Assembly (NCBI GenBank): GCA_041740995.1
Contig: JBGSKY010000260.1
Coordinates: 1-30,331, forward strand
Reading direction: 5' to 3'
DNA: 30,331 bases
DNA from: JBGSKY01 sp041740995
GTDB lineage: Bacteria > Planctomycetota > Planctomycetia > Pirellulales > Pirellulaceae
Of the stretch, positions 15,257-23,204 are shown piece by piece (positions within the stretch are counted from its first letter, which is position 1; each line of letters begins with the position of its first letter). The notes below the pieces were generated by a model. It was not told the DNA's origin. It saw nothing but the letters and a program-made list of their open reading frames with translations, and did not search any database. Position numbers and translations under genes: made by a program.

Positions 15257-18200
15257 ATGCGGATGCAATACTTCGAGCTGTACTGCAAAAGTAACTTCTC
15301 ATTCCTCGAAGGCGCTTCGCATGCTGACGAACTCGTCGAGCGTGCGACCGAGCTTGGCTATGCTGGTTTAGCGATCACTGACCGGAACACATTGGCCGGA
15401 GTCGTTCGCGGTCACACAGCAGCTAAAGATTCGAATTTGCCGTTCTTTGTCGGTTGCGAACTGCGGCCAATCGATGGCCCGCCTTTGGTCGTCTGGCCCC
15501 AGGATCGAGCTGCCTATGGAAGGTTGTGTCGATTGCTAACCAGCGGTCGCGTCCGAGCGAAAAAGGGCGCTTGCCTGTTGCGATGGTCGGACATCGCCGC
15601 CCACTGCGGAGGAATATTTGCAGGTTTGGTTTTGTCTCAACCAACGATCGCAAACCAAAAGAGCGTCGCCGAACTGCTGCAAGGCGAATGGTATGGTGAC
15701 GAAAAATTCGAAGTCCAACGCAACTTGCCAGATGCACATTTTGATCCGCAAGACGACGCGGCTTGGTTGAAATGGCTGCGGCTATTCAAAGATCATTTCG
15801 GCGATCGAGCTTCGCTGATTGTCTCGCCGCACACAAACATCGACGACCGACAATTGCTAGCCCGTCACGCTTGGTTGGGCGAGCAAGCCAGGTTGCCGTT
15901 GCTGGCCGCAGGCAACGTGCAATACCATTTGGCCGAGCGGATGATTTTGCACGATGTGATCGCTGCCATTCGCCAGCGAACGACGGTTGATAAAGTCGTT
16001 TCTGGTCGGCCCCCTAACTCGCAATTCCATTTACGTTCGATCGAACAATTGCGAAGCGTTTATCGCGAGCATCCGCAAGCCATACGACGGACCGTCGCGA
16101 TCGCCGAAGCGTGCAAGTTCTCGCTAGTAGATTTGAAGTACGAGTATCCCACCGAATGGGCTCCTGATGGAAGCACGCCGCTAGAGTATTTGAAACAGCT
16201 TACATGGCAGGGCGCCAAACAACGTTATCCGCAAGGCGTGCCTGACAAAGTGCTGGCCATGCTGAAACACGAATTCGAGCTGATCGGCGAGCTGCATTAC
16301 GAAGCATATTTTCTGACTGTCTGGGACTTGGTTCGCTTCGCACGTTCGCGAGGCATTCTTTGCCAAGGTCGCGGGTCGGCGGCGAACAGTTCAGTCTGTT
16401 TCTGTTTGGGAGTGACCAGCGTTGATCCAAATGAAATGGACATGCTGTTCGAACGCTTCATGAGCCGCGAACGAAACGAAGCGCCCGACATCGATGTCGA
16501 TTTCGAGCATCAACGTCGCGAAGAAGTGCTGCAATACATCTACGAAAAATACGGCCGCCAGCGGGCAGGCATGACTGCTGCGATTGTTACCTACAGAACT
16601 CGATCGGCCGTCCGCGAGTGTGGCAAAGCGCTCGGCATTTCGCTCGATCGCATCGACGCACTTTCAAAAATTGTTGACAGTCGCTCTAACGAAGATTCAA
16701 TTCCAAATCGATTTGCTCATGTTGGCATCGATCCGCAAAGCGACATTGGTCAGCGATATTTATACGCTGTCGAGCATCTGATTGGATTCCCACGACACCT
16801 CTCGCAACACGTCGGCGGGATGGTGATGACACAAGGGCCGCTGTGTGAGCTGTGTCCGATTGAAAACGCGGCCATGGACGGTCGAACGGTCATTCAATGG
16901 GACAAAGACGACCTTGATACGCTAGGAATACTGAAAGTGGATTGTTTGTCGTTGGGAATGCTCTCGGCGATTCATCGCAGTTTCGATCTGCTGGAAAAAC
17001 ATTTCAAGCGTCATCTCACGTTGGCAAATATTCCACAAGGCGACAGCGACGTTTACGACATGATTTGTAAAGCTGATACGATCGGCGTGTTTCAGATCGA
17101 GAGTCGTGCACAGATGAGTATGTTGCCACGCTTGAAACCACGATGCTACTATGACTTGGTCGTCGAAGTGGCGATTGTGCGACCTGGGCCAATCCAAGGT
17201 CAAATGGTCCATCCGTACCTGCAAGCACGACAGAGCGGGATTCAACCGGATTATCCAACGCAAGCGATTCGAGATACGCTCGCCAAAACGCTCGGCGTGC
17301 CGATCTTTCAAGAACAAGCGATGAAACTGGCAGTTGTCGCGGCGGGATTTACGCCGGGCGAAGCTGATCAGTTGCGTCGTGCGATGGCGGCTTGGCGGCG
17401 GCCAGGAATTATCGATCGCTTCCATCGAAAATTGATCGACGGGATGCTCGCCAAGGGGCTCAGCCAAGAATTCGCGGAACATGTTTTTACCCAGATTCGA
17501 GGCTTTGGCGAGTACGGTTTCCCCGAGTCGCACGCGGCCAGTTTCGCGTTGCTGGTCTATGTTTCCTGTTGGTTAAAACATCATTATCCTGAGGTCTTTT
17601 GCGCCGCGTTGCTGAACAGTCAGCCGCTGGGATTTTACGCGCCGGCGCAACTCATCCAAGACGCGCGGCAACATGGGGTTGTGGTGCAGCCGATCGACAT
17701 CAACCACAGTGAATGGGAATGTTCGCTGCATTCGATCCGACATGGCTACCAGCGCAAGCCTGGCGGGCGACCAGCGGATGAACACTTCGCGTTGCGGCTA
17801 GGATTGCGAATGGTCCGCGGGCTTCGGCAACAAGAAGCGGAAGTGATCGTCGAGCAACGAAAACGTCAAGGTGCGTTTGCGGACCTGAGCGACTTGGTCC
17901 GACGGACTTCGGCTTCTCAGGCGACCATCAGTTGCTTAGCCGACGCTGGAGCGTTAAACGCGATTGCCGGTCATCGACGTGCGGCCCTTTGGCAGGCTTT
18001 GGCACAAGAGTCAAGCGGCGTGACGCCTCCGCTGCTGCAAGCCAGCGATGTTGATGATGATGTGCCCAACGAGTTGCAAGCGATGCAAAAAATTGAAGAG
18101 GTCTACGCCGACTACAACACGACCGGCGTTTCACTCCGCGGGCACCCAATACAATTTTGTCGACCGGAGCTGGCCAAACGCCGTGTTCGACTGGCATCTG

Positions 18201-18505
18201 ATTTGCCAAACTTGCGACATGGACAATTCGTTCGTGTGGCTGGGCTAGTCTTGTTGCGTCAACGTCCCAGTACTGCCAAGGGCATCACGTTTGTTACTTT
18301 GGAAGATGAAACGGGATCGATCAATCTGATTTTTCACGTGCAAGTCTGGTCGAATTTTTCGACGATTTGCCGAACGTCCAACGCGTGGATCGTACACGGA
18401 GTTCTGGAGAATCGCGAAAACGTGATTCACGTCGTCGTTGGCCGCGTGGAAGACCTCAGCCCGCAAATTGCCGGTTTGCTTACACGTTCGCGCGATTTCC
18501 AGTGA
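15257..18505 (+). CDS. dnaE2: Error-prone DNA polymerase III alpha subunit DnaE2 (ImuC)
   Basis: DnaE2 is a C-family polymerase that carries out translesion synthesis in damage-induced mutagenesis. The 1082-residue product has the N-terminal PHP domain (YCKSNFSFLEGASHADELV), the polymerase core with the catalytic pair Asp411 and Asp413 in PDIDVDFE and the third Asp562 in KVDCLSLGM, then the tandem helix-hairpin-helix and an OB domain ending GLLTRSRDFQ, the signature DnaE2 tail. The catalytic residues are intact and the length fits DnaE2, not the 1160-residue replicative DnaE1. ATG 15257 is chosen; ATG 15263 is close by. The usual partners imuA and imuB are not adjacent. It lies 275 bases after the BI-1-like gene, with hairpins in the leader, and 122 bases before dps. 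Confidence 0.93.
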   Translation: MRMQYFELYCKSNFSFLEGASHADELVERATELGYAGLAITDRNTLAGVVRGHTAAKDSNLPFFVGCELRPIDGPPLVVWPQDRAAYGRLCRLLTSGRVRAKKGACLLRWSDIAAHCGGIFAGLVLSQPTIANQKSVAELLQGEWYGDEKFEVQRNLPDAHFDPQDDAAWLKWLRLFKDHFGDRASLIVSPHTNIDDRQLLARHAWLGEQARLPLLAAGNVQYHLAERMILHDVIAAIRQRTTVDKVVSGRPPNSQFHLRSIEQLRSVYREHPQAIRRTVAIAEACKFSLVDLKYEYPTEWAPDGSTPLEYLKQLTWQGAKQRYPQGVPDKVLAMLKHEFELIGELHYEAYFLTVWDLVRFARSRGILCQGRGSAANSSVCFCLGVTSVDPNEMDMLFERFMSRERNEAPDIDVDFEHQRREEVLQYIYEKYGRQRAGMTAAIVTYRTRSAVRECGKALGISLDRIDALSKIVDSRSNEDSIPNRFAHVGIDPQSDIGQRYLYAVEHLIGFPRHLSQHVGGMVMTQGPLCELCPIENAAMDGRTVIQWDKDDLDTLGILKVDCLSLGMLSAIHRSFDLLEKHFKRHLTLANIPQGDSDVYDMICKADTIGVFQIESRAQMSMLPRLKPRCYYDLVVEVAIVRPGPIQGQMVHPYLQARQSGIQPDYPTQAIRDTLAKTLGVPIFQEQAMKLAVVAAGFTPGEADQLRRAMAAWRRPGIIDRFHRKLIDGMLAKGLSQEFAEHVFTQIRGFGEYGFPESHAASFALLVYVSCWLKHHYPEVFCAALLNSQPLGFYAPAQLIQDARQHGVVVQPIDINHSEWECSLHSIRHGYQRKPGGRPADEHFALRLGLRMVRGLRQQEAEVIVEQRKRQGAFADLSDLVRRTSASQATISCLADAGALNAIAGHRRAALWQALAQESSGVTPPLLQASDVDDDVPNELQAMQKIEEVYADYNTTGVSLRGHPIQFCRPELAKRRVRLASDLPNLRHGQFVRVAGLVLLRQRPSTAKGITFVTLEDETGSINLIFHVQVWSNFSTICRTSNAWIVHGVLENRENVIHVVVGRVEDLSPQIAGLLTRSRDFQ

Positions 18506-18627
18506 AGCCTTCGTTCTGCGCAGCTCTCTCGGTTGCCTTGGTCAGGAATTGGCTGCCAAGTGGTACGTAATTTGCGACTGTCGATGGGTAAATACCCGAG
18601 TTTCAATCACTGTCTGAAAGCTAAATT

Positions 18628-19251
18628 ATGAGCCAATCAAAAAATGGAAGTACGGACATATCACAACCGCAAATCCATCCCAAATATCGTGAAATCCAAC
18701 AATTCGGCACGCTCAACGACGTCCGAATCGGGCTTGAAGTGACCGCGCGAAAGAAAAGCGTCGATGCGTTAAACGTCATTCTCGCCGATACGATTTGCCT
18801 TCGCGATCTCTACAAAAAACATCACTGGCAGATGAGCGGTGCGACGTTTTATCCGCTGCATTTGTTGCTCGACAAACATTACGAACAGCAAGCTGCGTTA
18901 GTTGACGATATCGCCGAACGGATTCAGTCGCTTGGAGGACTTTCGATCGCGGTTGCACAGGATGTAGCGGAACTGACGCAGTTGCCCAGACCGCCTAAAG
19001 GCCGCGAGGATGTGCCGACGCAAATCGCTCGACTGCTGGAATGCCACGAAATCATGCTGATTGCTATTCGCAAAGCAGCCAAGGCGGCCGCCGACTACGG
19101 CGACGATGGAACAAACGATTTGTTGGTGAGTCAATTGGTTAGGACACACGAATTGCAAGTTTGGTTTTTAGCCGAACACTTGGTTGATGCACCATTGATT
19201 CGTCCTAATGCTGAGTCGCACCAAGCTTCGACGTCGGTTCCCAACCGCTAG
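18628..19251 (+). CDS. dps: Dps-family ferritin (DNA protection during starvation)
   Basis: Dps proteins form 12-subunit shells that oxidise iron with peroxide and can coat DNA, protecting cells from oxidative damage. The 207-residue product keeps the inter-subunit ferroxidase ligands at the expected spacing: His66, His78, Asp82, Asp93 and Glu97, in KKHHWQMSGATFYPLHLLLD and VDDIAERI. The N-terminus has about 35 extra polar residues, common in DNA-binding Dps, and the C-terminus has a 15-residue polar tail. ATG 18628 is the only sensible start. It follows dnaE2 by 122 bases on the same strand; both are stress genes, but joint regulation is only inferred. Confidence 0.93.
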   Translation: MSQSKNGSTDISQPQIHPKYREIQQFGTLNDVRIGLEVTARKKSVDALNVILADTICLRDLYKKHHWQMSGATFYPLHLLLDKHYEQQAALVDDIAERIQSLGGLSIAVAQDVAELTQLPRPPKGREDVPTQIARLLECHEIMLIAIRKAAKAAADYGDDGTNDLLVSQLVRTHELQVWFLAEHLVDAPLIRPNAESHQASTSVPNR

Positions 19252-19343
19252 TAGAGTTTGGTTCTACCGACGACACAATCGACAGCAAGCCGATACAATG
19301 ACGAATCTCGGACTTGCTCAATCGTCGTCAGCATCAACTCGGT

Positions 19344-20423
19344 ATGAACCAAAAACGCGTTCGTGTAATTCTCTTAGTCAGCGTCGCTGCGATCCTCGGG
19401 TTTTACCTAATCGTTACGCCGCTGATTGAGCGATGGCTGACGCAGCAGGACTCGCGTCAAATCATTCCGATGTCCGATAGCTTAACGACATCACAAGAAA
19501 TTCGCATCTTCACTTCGAAGCTCGCAGTCTTTCTCGGCTTTGCATTTATCGGCGGTTCCGTCGGCAGCTTTCTCAACGTCGTGGCTTGGTCTGTTCCGCG
19601 TGGAGAGCCAATCGTTTTCCGCAGTTCGGCTTGCCCAAAATGTGGTGCGAAGATTCGCGCGTACGACAATCTGCCAGTCATCAGCTATTTCTTGCTCGCT
19701 GGCCGCTGTCGTGATTGTGATGTTCGAATTCCAATTCGATATGTCTTAGTCGAATGGGCCGCTGGCGGAATTTTTGCATCGCTTTTTCTGTTTGAATTGG
19801 TCACGGGAGCTCAAAACGTTCCCGGCTTTAATCATCCGGCCTTCTCCGGCATTTTGTGGATCGTGATGTATGCCAAGTGGGACATAATTGGCATTTACAT
19901 TTTTCACGCTTCGCTGTTTTCGCTCTTGCTGACTATCGCTCTGATGGAGCTTGACCGCTTACGCCCGCCAAGGGGATTTTTTGTTGGAACAATTGCCGTT
20001 ATGTTGGCCGCAGTGACTCTCTTTGACTTTTTGCAACCGGTCGCTTTGGTGGACCAACTACCCTACTTCGCGCGTTTTGCTGAAACTCTCCGAGCTCAGG
20101 GCATGTTGATGCGTTTGGCGACGGCGATCTTTGGTGGCGTGTTCGGATTTGCGGTCGGAAGTCTGCTCAGTTATCGCTCGATCGATCTTGCATTGTACTG
20201 GTCCGCAATACCGCTCGCATTCACATTGCTTGGAATCGGCTTGGGTTGGCAGGCGACGCTAGTAATCGCGATCATTTACGGAGCGATTCGTTTGTTAATA
20301 AAATGCTCCAGTGCAATCACTGGTTCGGCCGGTACGCTTCCGGCAAGCATGTTGCTCTTGTTAGTCGCCTTCGCCCACCATCCATTCTGGCGCTGGATCG
20401 CTGAAAGACTGACGGAATCATGA
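19344..20423 (+). CDS. Prepilin-peptidase-like membrane protein lacking the A24 protease aspartates
   Basis: Type IV prepilin peptidases cut the leader of pilin-like proteins with two membrane aspartates, and many also methylate the new N-terminus. This 359-residue protein has an extra N-terminal membrane helix, then the A24 N-terminal domain: GSVGSFLNVVAWSVPRGE (71-88), the zinc pairs CPKC (97-100) and CRDC (122-125), and IRYVLVEW. The C-terminal helices follow, but the first catalytic Asp position reads Glu202 (IALMELDRLRPP), and the GxGD motif is absent, with LLGIGLGWQ at the place where it should be. It may keep only the N-terminal domain's role or act as a non-peptidase paralogue. ATG 19344 is chosen over a TTG 10 codons upstream. 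A secretin gene lies 5 kb away on the other strand, a possible functional link. Confidence 0.82.
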   Translation: MNQKRVRVILLVSVAAILGFYLIVTPLIERWLTQQDSRQIIPMSDSLTTSQEIRIFTSKLAVFLGFAFIGGSVGSFLNVVAWSVPRGEPIVFRSSACPKCGAKIRAYDNLPVISYFLLAGRCRDCDVRIPIRYVLVEWAAGGIFASLFLFELVTGAQNVPGFNHPAFSGILWIVMYAKWDIIGIYIFHASLFSLLLTIALMELDRLRPPRGFFVGTIAVMLAAVTLFDFLQPVALVDQLPYFARFAETLRAQGMLMRLATAIFGGVFGFAVGSLLSYRSIDLALYWSAIPLAFTLLGIGLGWQATLVIAIIYGAIRLLIKCSSAITGSAGTLPASMLLLLVAFAHHPFWRWIAERLTES

Positions 20424-20582
20424 GCGGTCAACTGGGTTGCCGAGGATTACCCTAAAAAATCACTCTATTTTGCGATGCAAAAAATCACTCAAAACGGAGA
20501 GATTTTAAGGCTCTCAAAGCCGAGCACACTATTGGTCGCCCACATTCGGGTTTACTCTACGGAGCGAACGTACGTTGACGCG

Positions 20583-20677
20583 TCAAGCGAACTGATTCAC
20601 TAAACTGGATGAACCCGTTCGGTAGCTCTGGGGGGTGTCAACATACGAAGCTGGTTCACCCATATGACAAGCTCATG
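20583..20677 (+). repeat. Dispersed repeat family B, copy 2
   Basis: This is the plus-strand partner of 12660-12763. The left block AACTGATTCAC then GGATGAACCCGTT and the right block CTGGTTCACC then AGCTCATG are shared, while the middle differs in length and sequence. The inner hairpins are partly decayed (one mismatch in the first). Like copy 1, it lies between two convergent genes. Confidence 0.75.
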
Positions 20678-20722
20678 CGCGTCCGCATGCGTATTTGAGC
20701 AACGTAGGTCAGGAGCCAACAG

Positions 20723-20777
20723 GGTGTGCGAAAGATCGTCAGCAATGTTCCTGGCTTGCGTGGTGTGCGGAAGATCG
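20723..20777. repeat. Short direct repeat, two 16-base copies
   Basis: GGTGTGCGAAAGATCG at 20723-20738 recurs with one change at 20762-20777, a 39-base period. This looks like a decayed tandem repeat just downstream of the efflux adaptor gene. Confidence 0.5.
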
Positions 20778-20803
20778 GCGAGGACCCAACCTTGGCCTAT
20801 TCT

Positions 20804-22036
20804 CTATCGTGGTGCAGCCAGTTTGGGCGAGATCGTTACGTCGACCTGCAATTGAACCAGCGCTGCTGCGATCGCTTGCTGGTTCGCTTCGATCTTAATG
20901 CGAACTGGGACGGCGCGAAAATCGGTCCGCGCCAGTGGATTTGGAATCCGCATCTGTGGGCTGCCAACCAGCGCATCGACTTGAACGACCGTGCCTTTGA
21001 GCGTCGATGGCAATGCGGCCGAATTCATTGTTGCAGTGTCGCCGACCGCAAGCCGCGAGACGTCCGCTTCGTGCACTTCAGCGATGCAGATCATATTCGA
21101 CAGATCACCGATCTCCAGCACCGGTGTCATGCCAGCGGTTTCGCCGACTGAACCGGAAACTGCTAACACCGTTGCATCGCTCGGGGCAACGATTCTCGTC
21201 AGGTCCAATTGTGCCTGCAGCAATTCGATTTGCTTTTCCAGCGATTCGATGACCGTTGAATTCTGAGCCAACTGCACGCTCTCGGTTGCCGCTTCGCTGG
21301 CTTGTTCGGCCAACCGGATTGCGACCTCCGATGATTGAACCGCTTGTTTGGCCGTCAGCACCGATTGCTGGTAAAGCTGGTCCGCTCGCTCAAGATCGAT
21401 TTGTTTCAGCTCGATGTCACTTTGACCAATCAGATCGCGCGTAATGGCGTTTTTTCGCAATCGTTCAAGCCGCGAAACTTGGCTACGCAACATATCAAGC
21501 TGCGACTGGCCGGACGTGATGATTTCAAGCTGCTTGATCGCTTGCGTATTCGCCAGTTTCGCTTGCTCGATTTTAAGTTCCGCAGCTTGCTTGCCCATAC
21601 GCGCTTCGGTTCGTGTGGCCGTCAGTTGGTTGCGGGCTTCGGCCAATTTCGCTTCGGCGGCTTCTAGTTCGATTTGTCGTAACTGGTTGGATCGCATCAC
21701 GACCAGAACGTCGCCCTGCGAAACTTGTTGTCCGCTGCGAACCAAGACTGATTCGATTTGATCGCCGGGAACGGCGGAAAGCCCAATAATGCCGGTCGCT
21801 GGCATCAGCTTGCCTTGGGCCGCGATTTGCCGAGCGGCGATGACCGGCTTCATCGCGTTCTCCAGATCATCGACGCGTCGCGGCGGTGTGCAACCATTCG
21901 AAACGGACACTATTACCGCACTGGCTAACGCGGACGCGACCAGCCAGCTTTGTCGGCGAGATATCGACGAACGCCTGATGGCCAGACTACGACGAGTCGG
22001 CGAAGCGGCGTTGGTTCGATTGGGTATCGCTTCCAT
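20804..22036 (-). CDS. HlyD-family efflux adaptor (membrane fusion protein), ABC-exporter type
   Basis: Such adaptors bridge an inner-membrane exporter to an outer-membrane channel in the periplasm. The 410-residue product has an N-terminal membrane anchor (about 30-48, SWLVASALASAVIVSVS, followed by a Cys that could be lipidated, though the lipobox is poor). A lipoyl half-motif GQQVSQGDVLVVM follows, then a long coiled-coil hairpin (about 115-290, rich in Ala, Glu, Gln and Leu) and the second lipoyl half TRIVAPSDATVLAVSGSVGE. A beta-barrel region, GDTATMNSAALPSTLKGTV, follows. The overall style is close to DevB of cyanobacterial DevBCA exporters. The permease and ATPase genes that usually follow are absent; the gene is followed instead by a repeat-filled gap. 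ATG 22036 is the start. Confidence 0.85.
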   Translation of the reverse strand: MEAIPNRTNAASPTRRSLAIRRSSISRRQSWLVASALASAVIVSVSNGCTPPRRVDDLENAMKPVIAARQIAAQGKLMPATGIIGLSAVPGDQIESVLVRSGQQVSQGDVLVVMRSNQLRQIELEAAEAKLAEARNQLTATRTEARMGKQAAELKIEQAKLANTQAIKQLEIITSGQSQLDMLRSQVSRLERLRKNAITRDLIGQSDIELKQIDLERADQLYQQSVLTAKQAVQSSEVAIRLAEQASEAATESVQLAQNSTVIESLEKQIELLQAQLDLTRIVAPSDATVLAVSGSVGETAGMTPVLEIGDLSNMICIAEVHEADVSRLAVGDTATMNSAALPSTLKGTVVQVDALVGSPQMRIPNPLARTDFRAVPVRIKIEANQQAIAAALVQLQVDVTISPKLAAPR

Positions 22037-22269
22037 AAAAGCTTTTCAACGGAGTCGCGTTGGCAAATAACAATCAGCAGGACAGCTTAACCTAAACCTA
22101 ATCGCCCGGAGAATTTTTTGGAAGCGTTCGCGATAATAGATCGCCGTCGAGCATCAAGTCGGCTGGCTTTGTGGCGGTTGTGCGCCTGGTAGCAGTTCGC
22201 AAAAAAAAGTTAAAGTGCATCTCACGAAAGCAGCAAATGCGTCGCGCCTTTATAACGAGTCGAACGCAT

Positions 22270-23172
22270 CTACATGCCCAAGTCCGCGATCATTGCAAGC
22301 GTCGCGGCACGGACTGGGGCGGTCCAATCATGGCCAGTTACGGTCGATTTTTGATAAGCGAAAATGATACCACGGGAATTATTAACGATCGCCCCCAAGC
22401 CATTGTCGTCCCACGCAGCTCGCAAATCGGACGCTTTGCCGCCCTGGGCTCCGTAACCTGGAATCAACAGCCAAGCGGACGGCATTTGACGTCGCAGCGT
22501 TTCGAGCTGGGCCGGATAGGTCGCTCCGACTACGGCGCCGATCGAGCCGTATTTCGCGCCTGTTTCAATAATACTGGGATGATTCGACGCTTCGATCCAT
22601 CGAGCGATTCGCGTCGAGACCTCTTCTCCGTCCAACCGCGCTTGCTGCACAAATCCACTGCCTGGATTCGATGTTTTGGCCAAGACAAAAATGCCAGTTC
22701 CAAATCGCCCGCAGCTCTGAACAAACGGCTCCAGCGTGTCGTCGCCTAGAAACGGATTGACGGTCAGCGCATCGCAATGCCAAGCCGACGCGAAGCCGGT
22801 TAGATAGGCTTCGGCATACGCTTCGGCCGTTGATCCGATGTCACCGCGTTTGGCATCCAAGACGACAAGCAAGCCGCGCTCCTGAGCATAACGGTTGACG
22901 TTACAAAGTGCCAAACAACCCGCCGGGCCAAGCGCTTCAAAGAACGCCGCCTGAGGTTTGACAATCGGCACCAGATCGGCGACGACATCGATAATCCGGC
23001 AAGCGAATTTTTCGTAAGCGTCGGCAATGGTCTTGAAACAAGCCTTGGGATCAGCAAGCAATTCTCGCGGCAACGATTCAGCGCGAGGGTCCAAGCCAAC
23101 GCAAACCGAATTGCCCGTCCGTTTGACTGCTTCAGTCAGCCGCACTGAAAAGCTTGTTTGATTGGAATGCAA
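22270..23172 (-). CDS. pyrF: Orotidine 5'-phosphate decarboxylase
   Basis: This enzyme makes UMP from OMP in the last step of pyrimidine synthesis, in the cytoplasm. The 300-residue product belongs to the longer type with CVGLDPR near the start, KPQAAFFEA, the catalytic cluster LDAKRGDIGSTAEAY (Asp106, Lys108, Asp111), VNPFLGDDTLEPF, VLAKTSNPGS, VGATYPAQ and the phosphate-binding IPGYGAQGG and NNSRGI. All key residues are intact. The start is TTG 23172, with AAGAAAG upstream; it gives the family's usual spacing to CVGLDPR. A GTG nine codons later is the alternative. The alkaline phosphatase stop is only 32 bases upstream on the same strand, so the two are probably co-transcribed. The adaptor gene follows after a 233-base gap. 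Confidence 0.95.
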   Translation of the reverse strand: MHSNQTSFSVRLTEAVKRTGNSVCVGLDPRAESLPRELLADPKACFKTIADAYEKFACRIIDVVADLVPIVKPQAAFFEALGPAGCLALCNVNRYAQERGLLVVLDAKRGDIGSTAEAYAEAYLTGFASAWHCDALTVNPFLGDDTLEPFVQSCGRFGTGIFVLAKTSNPGSGFVQQARLDGEEVSTRIARWIEASNHPSIIETGAKYGSIGAVVGATYPAQLETLRRQMPSAWLLIPGYGAQGGKASDLRAAWDDNGLGAIVNNSRGIIFAYQKSTVTGHDWTAPVRAATLAMIADLGM

Positions 23173-23204
23173 AGCGTCGAACTTTCTTGATTGACTGCGG
23201 TTGA

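Larger units (their letters stand above)
20424..20803. other. Convergent intergenic region with repeats
   Basis: 380 bases between convergent genes. It contains two direct copies of AAAAAATCACTC (20454-20465 and 20479-20490), a weak hairpin GAGAG/CTCTC (20497-20515), the family B element (20583-20677) and a decayed 16-base direct repeat (20723-20738 and 20762-20777). No gene is credible here. Confidence 0.55.

Noticed and set aside
16922..17533. Minus-strand open frame of 203 codons inside dnaE2
   Set aside because: It overlaps the catalytic core of dnaE2 and has no protein-like features.
20454..20490. Paired AAAAAATCACTC as a regulator binding site
   Set aside because: It lies after the stops of two convergent genes, not in a promoter; a chance short duplication is more likely.
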